The position numbers and the translations under genes are program-made. A stretch of 64,000 bases of DNA from Paramacrobiotus metropolitanus (taxonomy: Eukaryota; Tardigrada; Eutardigrada; Parachela; Macrobiotidae): NCBI RefSeq assembly GCF_019649055.1, contig NW_026570500.1, forward strand, positions 31,619-95,618, read 5' to 3'. Shown here piece after piece: positions 34,774-43,270 of this stretch. Below the pieces are notes generated by a model that was not told the origin of the DNA, did no database searches, and saw only the letters and a program-made list of their open reading frames with translations. Numbering within the stretch: position 1 is the first letter of the stretch; each line of letters opens with the position of its first letter.

Positions 34774-34788
34774 CCGACCTGAGGTCGG
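34774..34788. other. hairpin CCGACCT-G-AGGTCGG
   Basis: Seven-base arms around one G. The same unit or close variants recur at about 34953, 35006, 35138, 35291, 35319 and 35458. Confidence 0.8.
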
Positions 34789-34833
34789 TGATAACGCACC
34801 TCCATGGTCGACCTCGGTAACTCGTGTTATTTA

Positions 34834-34848
34834 GGCCCATGTGGGGCC
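34834..34848. other. hairpin, loop ATGTG
   Basis: Stem GGCCC/GGGCC, 5-nt loop. Confidence 0.75.
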
Positions 34849-35104
34849 AAACAAGTCCCGTTAGGTCGAATTCGTCCATTCCGAGGTCGTTTCCAGTTCC
34901 ATTCTTCAGTTTAGTCGTCCTTCACCGACCTGTTATCGGTGACTCCTGATGTCCGACCTGAGGTCAGGTATGATGTTATCCAACCCGTGGTCGGTGGTAA
35001 TGTTATACGACCCGAGGTCGGTTACCACGTGACTGGTCCGTTCAAAGGTCGTATCTCGGCTGATCCGCTGGTGTTCCAAGCGAATCAAGCGATCCGGCGT
35101 TCCT

Positions 35105-35125
35105 AACCGACTTCTGTGGTCGGTT
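35105..35125. other. hairpin, loop TTCTGTG
   Basis: Seven-pair stem AACCGAC/GTCGGTT. Confidence 0.85.
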
Positions 35126-35379
35126 GGACCGGTTCTCCGACCTGAGGTCGGTAATAATGTTATCCGACTGGAGGTCGGTTACTCCAAGTCCCAGGTCGAT
35201 TGAGGTCGAATTCTTACATCCGGAAGTCATTTTCCGTGAATCCTTACGATGGCGTTTCCATCCACCGACCTGTTGTCGGTTACTTCTCATGTCCGACCCG
35301 AGGTCGGTTACAACGTTATCCGACCTGAGGTCGGTGATTCCATAATTCCGTGTTCAACCGAAGTGAGTTACGGTATGCA

Positions 35380-35395
35380 GGCTCAAAGTGGAGCC
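35380..35395. other. hairpin, loop AAAGTG
   Basis: Stem GGCTC/GAGCC. The loop ends GTG like the main family. Confidence 0.65.
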
Positions 35396-35751
35396 ATACA
35401 AATCCGTTTCGGTGGAATCATCCTCATAACCGACCTGTTGTCGGTTATTCCACTTCATCCGACCTGAGGTTGGACATAGTGTTATCCAACCCGAGGTCGG
35501 TGATTCTTCGTCCAGGTCGGTTCCGTATGTCAGGAGGTCGGTTTAAGCCTCTGGGCACTCATCCGATCTCTGCGAGGTTTGTTTGGAGCGATGGTCACCG
35601 GTGAATCGGTTGGTTTATCCGATGTCCTCCGGGGGAGACTGCGGTTGGACTCCAGGTACAGGTTCCTGGTTGAGAGCCTGTAGGTCCGGGTTCAAACGGA
35701 GAATCCGTCCAGACTAAAATCGTAGTCGGGTGTCGCGGTTTGCGGTCACCA

Positions 35752-35774
35752 TTACCGACTTCTGTGGTCAGTAA
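35752..35774. other. hairpin, loop TTCTGTG, one mismatch
   Basis: Arms TTACCGAC and GTCAGTAA pair at seven of eight positions. Confidence 0.7.
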
Positions 35775-35869
35775 AGGCTACGATAAAGCCATCCCGTTTG
35801 TAATTTCCGTGTGCTTCCGTCAGGCCGACGTCGGTTGGTCGACATCTCAAAGGTCGGCTACCGTTGAAA

Positions 35870-35890
35870 AATCGACTTCTGTGGTCGATT
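35870..35890. other. hairpin, loop TTCTGTG
   Basis: Seven-pair stem AATCGAC/GTCGATT; differs from 35105-35125 by a compensated C-G to T-A change. Confidence 0.85.
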
Positions 35891-36012
35891 CTAGGTAGCA
35901 GGTCGTAGTTGACACTGTCCGGTCCGTTGCGGTCCGAGTGACTCCGTGTTGTTTGCGGACTTGTTATCCTTTCGGCCATCCGATTTCGGAGTTAACCGTG
36001 GGTGCCTTGGCA

Positions 36013-36057
36013 AGCATGGTCCTGAACACACCGCAGTGCTGTGTTCCGGGCCATGCT
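36013..36057. other. long hairpin, copy A
   Basis: Eighteen-nt arms starting AGCATGG and ending CCATGCT, with two non-Watson-Crick positions and a 9-nt loop. Lies in a block duplicated around 36607. Confidence 0.8.
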
Positions 36058-36127
36058 AGCGGAATCCTCGCTGGTTTGTACTCCGGAGTCCGGTTGCCGG
36101 AGTGTTGATGTCGTAGATCGTAATTAA

Positions 36128-36146
36128 CCAACACGGTCTGCGTTGG
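36128..36146. other. hairpin, loop ACGGTCTGC
   Basis: Stem CCAAC/GTTGG. Confidence 0.75.
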
Positions 36147-36196
36147 GTGCGCTCCTTCTATACCAGGTGTTCTTCGGATGTAAGGTTGAAACTTCA

Positions 36197-36213
36197 CCGA
36201 CTTCTGTGGTCGG
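36197..36213. other. hairpin, loop TTCTGTG
   Basis: Stem CCGAC/GTCGG, the most common form. Confidence 0.8.
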
Positions 36214-36306
36214 CTAAGTTATCCGAGTCGTGATGAGGAAAGGTCCAAATTCTACCTTAAAATTGGCTGACTCCCGTGGTCAACGAAGGTAGTAGGTCAT
36301 GGTTCT

Positions 36307-36325
36307 GTGACACGGTCTGCGTCAC
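36307..36325. other. hairpin, loop ACGGTCTGC
   Basis: Stem GTGAC/GTCAC, the same loop as 36128-36146 with a different but complementary stem. Confidence 0.75.
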
Positions 36326-36335
36326 TGCCTTTAGT

Positions 36336-36374
36336 TACCTCGGGAATGGTCAACTTCCGTGGTTGACTGAGGTA
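36336..36374. other. two-tier hairpin, loop TTCCGTG
   Basis: Inner stem GTCAAC/GTTGAC and outer stem TACCTC/GAGGTA separated by a small internal bulge. Confidence 0.8.
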
Positions 36375-36606
36375 GCGAGACATGGTTGAGGTCGCGGTCT
36401 GCGAAGTTAGGTCTCTGGGCGGGAATCCGGTTCTTCGTTCCTGCCTTCGGTTAATTCAGTGCGTCATGTCGTAACAGGTCGGTTTTAACTTCTGTGGTCA
36501 ATTCCGAACCATGTGACATTGCGGGGCGATGAGGATACCACTGTCTGCGGTGATGAAAGTTACTGGTCGGTTACCCGGTCCCAAAGTCGGCCACGGGTGC
36601 CAGGCG

Positions 36607-36648
36607 AACATGGTGTCGAGAACGTGACAACGTTTTCGACACCATGTT
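36607..36648. other. long hairpin, copy B
   Basis: Nineteen-pair stem with one G-T pair and a GACA loop; arms start AACATGG and end CCATGTT. Confidence 0.85.
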
Positions 36649-36935
36649 AGCGTAATCCTCTCGGTCTGTTCTCCAGAGTCGGTTAGCCGGAGTAATCTTC
36701 TTCGGTAGCAGAACGTGGTTCACGATATGCTATGTTAGCAAGCCGGGGCGTCTGTTGGCTCCGGTGTAGCAGATATGGTTCTGATCTCGTTCGCGATCTG
36801 CTAATGCCATGCTGGGGAACTGAGGTCAGTTGCCCAGTTCTTTCCAGGGGATTCCTTGGAGGACGTAACGGTACGGTGAAAGAACCGAACTACCCAGGTC
36901 TGACCACACGTTTCCGGGTCCGACCAAAGAATCCG

Positions 36936-36954
36936 GCCAACTTATGTGGTTGGC
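36936..36954. other. hairpin, loop TTATGTG
   Basis: Stem GCCAAC/GTTGGC. Confidence 0.85.
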
Positions 36955-37160
36955 GCTTCTGGCTTATTCGTGGTTCACGTCTGCTTTAGGTCCATAAAAG
37001 AAAAGTATCCGTTCCATGTTTTCCATGTCGTTTCTCGACGTGGCTGTTTCTCAGCCGGGCAGGTTCTCCGCCAGGTCGGTTCTCGACTTCGCTGTTTCTC
37101 AGCTCGATGTCCCTTCCTTACTGTTGAAGTGGGACCACAGGTTCCTTATGTGGGAACCTG

Positions 37161-39304
37161 TTATCCCAGGGGGACTGAGATCGGCGGGTCTCCGCCGAAG
37201 TAATCTTCCTCGTCATCGTCAGATTTAGGTGGTGGTCGACCAAGGCGCCGGAAGACGTCAGGCTTACATGTTGCTGGTGGTTGCCCATCTGGTTGTGGGG
37301 TGTCTTCCTGGCCAGGTTGTTCCGCCCGCGCCTTCTTGGCTTTCTGGACCTTCCTACGGAGCTTATGCGCGTTAGGTACTGCGCCGGGTGCCAAGTCGTC
37401 CGACATCCCTTCTCCATATGGTCTAGAGGTGAATCCGCTAGGTAACGCTTTTCTTCGCGGTACCACTTCACGAATTCGGCCGCATCGTCGTCTGGATCTT
37501 TGAAGTCCTTGCGGAAGGCGTATCTGGCCGCGTGCCGTTCCTGTATGTAGAGGAGGTCGCGTAACCAAACTGCCAAGATGATACTTCGCATGGGTGAACC
37601 AAGTTGTACGACGATCGTATCCAGTTCTGGTGGGATATGTGCCGTGCGACGTGCTCCCCACAGCGTGTAGTGGCAAAAGTAATTGCCTAGCCTTGCTGCG
37701 AAGACGTACCGCAAAATGGTTGCATTTCGATCTTCTGGTCCCGGTTCTTCTTCCGGCAAGTACTGCAATAAGTCCAGGGCCGCTCGAGCCGCTGCGATAA
37801 TGAAGGCCGGGTGGGCGTCGGTGATGACGAACTGAGCCACACTCTCCAGTTGATCGCGTGAGTACTCTTGAGGTCCGAGCTGACTTAAGCTCGTCCTCTC
37901 CGGTGTGGACAGAGGTACGTCCAACAGCGCCGGGTCATGCACCGAAGGCAAAGCGTTTGCTCGATTAATCGGGTGTTCCACATTAGGGTGGTCGTTCATG
38001 TTGAACTCGCCCATCCAGTTGTTAAGTTGGAATCTGGTTTGGAATCCGGATCGGATGAGGAACTGACGCAGGTTTTCTACCATCCGCCAAATGTGTGGTC
38101 GGTGTCGTTCCTCGTATCCCAGGGTGTTCATGATATAATTCGTCCTTTCGGTCGGATGTGGCATGACGACCTCAACTCCCTGTCGTCGGGCGTTGTCATA
38201 GCGAGGGTCGTCCTGGCTCGGAACTTGCACTGTTGGCATCGAGGCCATCTGATTTGCCACATCCACATCCATTTCTTCGGGTTTGTCTGCCGGTTCCGCC
38301 ATGTGGGCTTCCGGTTCTGGTTGGTGTTCAGGTGGGACGAAATTCCGTTTCGACTTACTAGTTGAGTCGACGACCAGTCCCATGCTCGTCTTCTCCGGAC
38401 TTGACCGCTTACCAGGTGAAGGTCGGGTTGCTTCACTATTGCCGTGTCCGGCAGAGGCTCGTCGTTCCTCGATTCGGTGTCGAGCGTCGTGTCCGAGCCT
38501 ATGTCGAAGGTCGTGTCCGGCCAATGGTTTGGCAGGTCGGCGCTGCTGTTGAGTCGACGACGCGGCAACTGGTTGTGCCGAGGATCCAGGTTGAGGAATC
38601 TCTAAGGGAACAGCTGGCTGGGTTTGTGTAACCACTGGAACGACCTTCTGTGGGATCGTTGCCATCTGCTCCGCCGTTGCAGGGTAGAGAGTGACCATTT
38701 TCATGGTTCCGTCGTCCTGTCGCATCATCATTTGGATTGATGCGGATTGAAGAGGTCGGTGAATGTCTCCGACTATCACTTCTCTCACGTCATGAAGCAC
38801 CTGTTCCGACTCTGAGCGGCCTTGTGTGGGCTGCTGTAGGTGAACAGTAATTTGTGGCTCATGCTTCGTTGGTGGTGGATGGACCTTCATGGTGGCAATT
38901 CTTTCGTTGACTGCCTTAAGTTTCGCACGGTCCTCCTCCTGGCGCCGCAGGTCCTGTTGCTGACGGTATTCCAGAAGCCGATGAGTCAAGGTCGGTGGCA
39001 CTGTGTTAGTCCATCCGGGGTCGGAAGCGCGGTTGCGTTGGATTTCCGACAAGTGATCCTGTTCGTAGGCCCGTAACTGGTTAATTAGACGTTCGCTGCG
39101 GGCTAAACGTCGGTATGCGCTAATGTTCCCAGCGACGACGTTTATGTACAACGCCGCTGCTTGCATCGCGTCACGACGTCCGGTTTGTGGGGTATGTTCA
39201 TCCGAGAAGGAAATGATGCAGTCCGCGCATGGGAGTCTGTTGCCCTGCGGAGTTGAATTCTCTCTGCAATGTCGGCAGTCCGCCGTGTACGCCTCCGTTC
39301 GCGG
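37161..39304 (-). CDS. ORF3 of the giant element: zinc-motif protein with helical C-terminal domain
   Basis: About 715 codons. The frame opens exactly at a splice acceptor (exon from 39304) and begins PRTEAYTADCRHCRENS; the first ATG is at 39166. Residues 8-30 hold two CxxC pairs (CRHC, then CADC about 12 residues later), a likely zinc site. Next come a coiled coil, a Pro/Gln-rich disordered stretch with DLRHRLGHDARHRIEERR, an acidic PADKPEEMDVDV, and a helical domain of about 230 residues (HIWRMVENLRQFLIRSGF, FIIAAARAALDLLQYLPEEE, SIILAVWLRDLLYIQERHAA). Near 37410 a frameshift is needed; the shifted frame continues with KKARAEQPGQEDTPQPDG and an acidic end at 37161. No membrane anchor or signal peptide, so not an envelope. 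Function unknown. Confidence 0.7.
39266..39277 (-). other. first CxxC of the ORF3 zinc motif
   Basis: Encodes CRHC. The partner CADC is at 39218-39229. A similar CRDC occurs near the N-terminus of the pol ORF. Confidence 0.65.
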
Positions 39305-39325
39305 CTGTTAAAAGAAAAATTAGAC
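39305..39325 (-). promoter_or_regulatory. splice acceptor before ORF3
   Basis: On the minus strand, CTAAT is followed by TTTTTCTTTTAACAG, a textbook branch point, pyrimidine tract and AG. The ORF3 frame is open from the first base after AG. This implies ORF3 is expressed from a spliced subgenomic RNA. Confidence 0.65.
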
Positions 39326-39410
39326 GATCCGTTTCTCGGATTCGTTAGCCTATATATGTTACATCCTATGATTACAACGGTCGGGCCGGGTCGGTTCTCG
39401 AGCTGGTCCA

Positions 39411-39429
39411 AGGCACTTATGTGGTGCCT
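39411..39429. other. hairpin, loop TTATGTG
   Basis: Stem AGGCAC/GTGCCT, in the ORF2-ORF3 spacer. Confidence 0.85.
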
Positions 39430-39482
39430 AATGAGGTAGGTCGGGACATTCTGTTGTGTCCGAGGGGAGGTCGGTGATCACA

Positions 39483-39499
39483 AGTACTTATGTGGTACT
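39483..39499. other. hairpin, loop TTATGTG
   Basis: Stem AGTAC/GTACT, 54 nt from the previous hairpin. Confidence 0.85.
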
Positions 39500-39547
39500 C
39501 ATGAAGGAGGTCGATTCTACGACTCCTCCGACGTATTCCATGTCTCC

Positions 39548-42500
39548 TCATCCGTTAGTCGATTCCACCCGGTTCACCTGGAGAGAGTCAGTTGACTCAT
39601 TCTGTTGCTCCGAGGTCGGTGGATGCTTCGGTAAGTGTCCGTGTCGGTGTGTTGATGGGTTAAGGGCTTCGTATCGTTCTCCTTCCCGAGTCTGGTTGAT
39701 GCCAAATCTCTTTTGGAAGAATCCCTTGTTGAGAACGAAGTCCAAGTCGTCGCCCAGCATGTACTTTTCGCCTCCTTTCACTCTGTTCGTGGGCTTGTAC
39801 TTCGGGTCGACTAGCTGGGGTTTTCTGGCTTCCCATTCGAATTCGAACCTAGCTACCAGCTGATGTAGAACTTCGCCGCGGGTCAGTCCTTCCGGGTGCC
39901 ACGACATCTCCATACACGCTTCTATGGCATGTACCCAACCTTCGTAGGTGGTCGGCGCCGGATCTCGTTTCTCCGGTGGGAACTCGTAATACATCCGCTT
40001 GCTGCTGGTGTATGTCCGTATAATTTTACTTTCATTGTACCCAAGGTTACAGTACCGGTATACGTTGCTCTGGCTTAGTTGCCTCCAACCTCCACCGATG
40101 TCACCGATCTTATGGTGCCTGAGGAGCTGGAATGCGATCTTCGGTGTCGCAAACTTCGGTCCGCAGGTCGCCAGGGCCTTCAAGGCCGCGAAGGTGTACA
40201 TCCATCCCGGGTCGTATTCCGAGACGCGTGGGGGTAGAGTATGAGCACGTTTAATGGCCACCGTCGGGTGTTTGACGTTTACCTTCGGTAGGCTAGGAAT
40301 CTGTAACGGTAGGACTTCCTGGGTATCCTCGTTCCATTCCTGGAGGAGTTGATTCGGGTCGGAATCTGGTGTTAACCGTACTTGTTGACGGTAATTCTGA
40401 GGAACGTAGACGTCACCGCTATCTTCTTCCATCGGCTCGTCAGCTTCGTTGCTGTCGTTGGCCGGTGGGTCATTCTGATTATCAGAAATTTCCGGTTCAC
40501 CCTGCTGTTGTGGTGCCGAAGCCGGTGGAGGTTGATCGTCATCGTCATTATCGTCATCCTCCGACCCTTCCGGTGTTTGATAGGTGTCATCATCGTCCTC
40601 ATCTTCTTCTTCTTCGTCTTCGTCCTCTTCGTCTGAGGGCGTTTTCTCTTTGGTCTTCGCCGACTTCTTCGTTGATTTCGCCGGTTTAGGTTGACTCTTC
40701 CGTGGAGTCTTACCTTCCGGGGCCGGTGAAGTTTCCATGGGTGAGGTCGGTGGAAGAGATTGCGTGTCTTTCGCCGCAAAACGTCCGGTTGTGGTCCGAC
40801 CTGGCTTAGTTGCGCTTGCTCTTGCTGGTGCTGAGGCGGTGTTAACATATGTTACCGGTTCGAACGGTGCCCGAGGTCGGTTGGTTGGTAGTCGTTTCTG
40901 TGACGACATACCTGACGCTCGTGCAATGTTCAACATATCCGCCGCCTCGCCGGATGGTTGTTCATCCGATTCGCTGTACTCCTCGACAATCATTTCGGTA
41001 CCTTCGGGCGAGGACTGTACGTTGATGAAGGACATCCGGAGTTTGAAATCGCGTCGTTGCTGCTCCGGTATGAACCGAGGTACTGTGTACCGAAGTGGTA
41101 AATCGCGTTCCGCGTTGGTCGTTTGGAGGGAAAACTCTGCCACCATCGTTGCAATGACAGGTCTTAGAAGATCCATTATGACGTCGATATTGCCCTGGCT
41201 GTTCTCGTACATAACGTTGTATATACGGGCAATATGTAGTAAGGAGGATCCGCGAGGGTTTCTTGCGTATCCGATGCACCTGACGATTCTCGTTGGCGGG
41301 TCGTCCAATGCTCTGGCAGCGGCACTTTTGAGCTTTTGAATGATATCCGGTGCGATTAACTCGGCGGTCCGTCCCCATTGTCGGTGGACCGCTACGGCTA
41401 ATCCGAAGTCCAAGGCCCATGCCACTATAGCCATCATAAGTTTCTGTGTGAGCCAAGGTGAGGTCCGACCTACGATCCTTAAGTTGGTCGAGAGGTCGCG
41501 CACCAATGACTGGTACACATCTCTGCCTTCGTTTCGGGCGTTCCTAACGCTTCGGACTATTTCGACGTGAAGTCGAACCGTATGAAATCCGACTGGTCGG
41601 TCGCCAGGTTGAGCGTCGGGTAGCCGCTGACGTACGTCATCAGGGGCTGGCCATTCAGAAGCGTCAGTGTCTTCTTCGTGACTCCATTCTTCGTTCCGAT
41701 CGCCTTTAAATCCTTCGTATGGATCGGCTTCTCCATGGTCGGAGATCTCATCGTCGGGTTCTGAGGGTTTCTCTGATTCATCGTCCGAGTCTTTCTTGGA
41801 CGTAGAAGGTTTCGGTTGCTTGGGTGGTGGCTTAGGCGTCGGCTTAGACCTTTCGTGTGGTCTTTCGGCCTCCGTTTTGGTCACCGCAGTACCTGCTCTG
41901 GCGATCAGTTCTCGCATCCGCTGTTTGGCTGCGTCGTAGTCAAATTCCTCCTTGGCGTTCCCCTTTTTGTCCGGCTTCTGTGGGCCAGCGTCTGAGGTAT
42001 CAAGGTCGTCGGAGGGCTTATGCCGTTTGGCCGGGTTAGGTTTCGGCGTCTTAATTGAAAGGTCCGACTTTGGTTTAGTCGGTTCCTTTGGAGGTTGTTT
42101 GGTCGCCTCCTTTTCAGCTTCCTTTCTGGCTTCTTTCTTAGCCTTTTTCTTCTCTCTCCGTGACAACTTAGCCGAGTTAGCCGAGTTGATCACCTTTGAA
42201 TCCAGTAATTCGTCCTGGATCTGCACGGAAGGTTCCCTTACTGGTTGAGGGTTCTTCATCTTGACCACCAATTGACGTGTTGTCGTGGAGGTCGACTTCG
42301 GGTCCGGTGCAAAGAGTTTCGGTCGAGTCGTAGCGGCCTGTTGTTGTGCCGCAGGTCGGACCTTCTCCGCCCGGAATCGTTCTCCCATTCTTTTCATGAC
42401 CTCAGCCATCCTTTGCGTAAGTCGTTCATGTTCCTTACGAACCGCGTCGGTGTTCCCAACGAGGCTAGCACGGCGTGACTTGAGTGAGTTCCAGAGTTCT

Positions 42501-43267
42501 TTGTCCTCTGGAAACGCAGTGTCCACACTCGCATCCTGTTCCGACCTAGTCAGGTCCTGAACGTGCTTTAAGGCTGGGTCGTCGTGGTATTCTCGCGAGA
42601 AGTCATCAGCCGGTTGCTGCTTCTTCTTACTTCTCTTACCCGGAGCTGTTGCCGGTTCATCTGTCCGAGATTCGTCAATGACCAACTTGGCTGGTTCCGA
42701 AGTCGATTCATTCTGTGATTCAGGTCCGACCTCCTTTGGAGACGTCGTGTCCATCTCCTCCGGGGTCTGCTTTGGTTTGGTTGGAGTATTCCGGGGCGTA
42801 AACCTACGTGGTTGTTCCTTCGGAGGTTGACTCGGCATCGTCGCCGGTTGAGACGCTGCCCGGTTCGGTGAAATTTGTTTCACCGGAGATCTACTCCTTC
42901 TCGGCGTTGATTCTGCCGGTCGAGATCCGTGTGACGACCTGGAGCTTGTCTGTGCATCCATCAGCAGGGTCTCTTGCCAGGTTAAGTCGTCGTCATAGGT
43001 CGGGTCATCTTCGATCTGAGCACCCTTTCTGTAGTTGTGGTCAGATTCGTCGCTACTGTCGGACATGATGCATCGAATCTTCTCGGTAACCTGTTGACCG
43101 GGTTGAGGAGGCATCTCCAACGTGTAGGCTGCAGGGTTGATGCGAGGGTGTCGGAGTAGTTGGGCTGGCTTAATAATGGCCGCGTCCAACGGAAACTGTC
43201 GTAGTGCCTGTCTTCCGCACCTCACAAACATCAGTCGGCGTAGAGCTTTATCCCTGTCCTGGATCAA
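39548..43267 (-). CDS. ORF2 of the giant element, C-terminal part
   Basis: About 1,240 codons in the same frame as the segment at 43271-46405, separated only by TAA (43271-43273). Mostly charged, disordered sequence (KKAKKEARKEAEKEATKQP; EDEDEEEEDEDDDDTYQTP) with two folded islands. One is a helical domain around residues 560-760 (LMMAIVAWALDFGLAVAVH, IIQKLKSAAARALDDPP). The other is the C-terminal 200 residues (MYTFAALKALATCGPKFAT, GWVHAIEACMEMSWHPEGL, KGGEKYMLGDDLDFVLNKGF). It ends at TGA 39548. No enzymatic motif, membrane segment or known domain recognised. The acid/base-rich linkers and Lys-rich runs suggest nucleic-acid or chromatin association, as inference only. Confidence 0.7.
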   Translation of the reverse strand: MIQDRDKALRRLMFVRCGRQALRQFPLDAAIIKPAQLLRHPRINPAAYTLEMPPQPGQQVTEKIRCIMSDSSDESDHNYRKGAQIEDDPTYDDDLTWQETLLMDAQTSSRSSHGSRPAESTPRRSRSPVKQISPNRAASQPATMPSQPPKEQPRRFTPRNTPTKPKQTPEEMDTTSPKEVGPESQNESTSEPAKLVIDESRTDEPATAPGKRSKKKQQPADDFSREYHDDPALKHVQDLTRSEQDASVDTAFPEDKELWNSLKSRRASLVGNTDAVRKEHERLTQRMAEVMKRMGERFRAEKVRPAAQQQAATTRPKLFAPDPKSTSTTTRQLVVKMKNPQPVREPSVQIQDELLDSKVINSANSAKLSRREKKKAKKEARKEAEKEATKQPPKEPTKPKSDLSIKTPKPNPAKRHKPSDDLDTSDAGPQKPDKKGNAKEEFDYDAAKQRMRELIARAGTAVTKTEAERPHERSKPTPKPPPKQPKPSTSKKDSDDESEKPSEPDDEISDHGEADPYEGFKGDRNEEWSHEEDTDASEWPAPDDVRQRLPDAQPGDRPVGFHTVRLHVEIVRSVRNARNEGRDVYQSLVRDLSTNLRIVGRTSPWLTQKLMMAIVAWALDFGLAVAVHRQWGRTAELIAPDIIQKLKSAAARALDDPPTRIVRCIGYARNPRGSSLLHIARIYNVMYENSQGNIDVIMDLLRPVIATMVAEFSLQTTNAERDLPLRYTVPRFIPEQQRRDFKLRMSFINVQSSPEGTEMIVEEYSESDEQPSGEAADMLNIARASGMSSQKRLPTNRPRAPFEPVTYVNTASAPARASATKPGRTTTGRFAAKDTQSLPPTSPMETSPAPEGKTPRKSQPKPAKSTKKSAKTKEKTPSDEEDEDEEEEDEDDDDTYQTPEGSEDDDNDDDDQPPPASAPQQQGEPEISDNQNDPPANDSNEADEPMEEDSGDVYVPQNYRQQVRLTPDSDPNQLLQEWNEDTQEVLPLQIPSLPKVNVKHPTVAIKRAHTLPPRVSEYDPGWMYTFAALKALATCGPKFATPKIAFQLLRHHKIGDIGGGWRQLSQSNVYRYCNLGYNESKIIRTYTSSKRMYYEFPPEKRDPAPTTYEGWVHAIEACMEMSWHPEGLTRGEVLHQLVARFEFEWEARKPQLVDPKYKPTNRVKGGEKYMLGDDLDFVLNKGFFQKRFGINQTREGERYEALNPSTHRHGHLPKHPPTSEQQNESTDSLQVNRVESTNG

Positions 43268-43270
43268 CGC

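Larger units (their letters stand above)
33508..37160 (-). other. noncoding 3' region of the giant element, hairpin-rich
   Basis: No ORF of note on the element's sense strand. From 34.6 to 37.0 kb, short palindromes built on CCGAC/GTCGG and related stems occur every 30 to 90 nt. Blocks are internally repeated: CTCTGGGCGGGAATCCG occurs at 33792 and 36414, and a block of about 100 nt around 36005-36100 has a diverged copy at 36600-36690. It follows the ORF3 stop and so should contain the 3' UTR and probably the 3' LTR. I cannot place the LTR border without the other copy. Confidence 0.65.

Noticed and set aside
33508-37160. CRISPR-like array from regularly recurring palindromes
   Set aside because: Units vary in length and spacing, stems differ, the spacers are not unique constant-length segments, and the setting is a eukaryotic retroelement.
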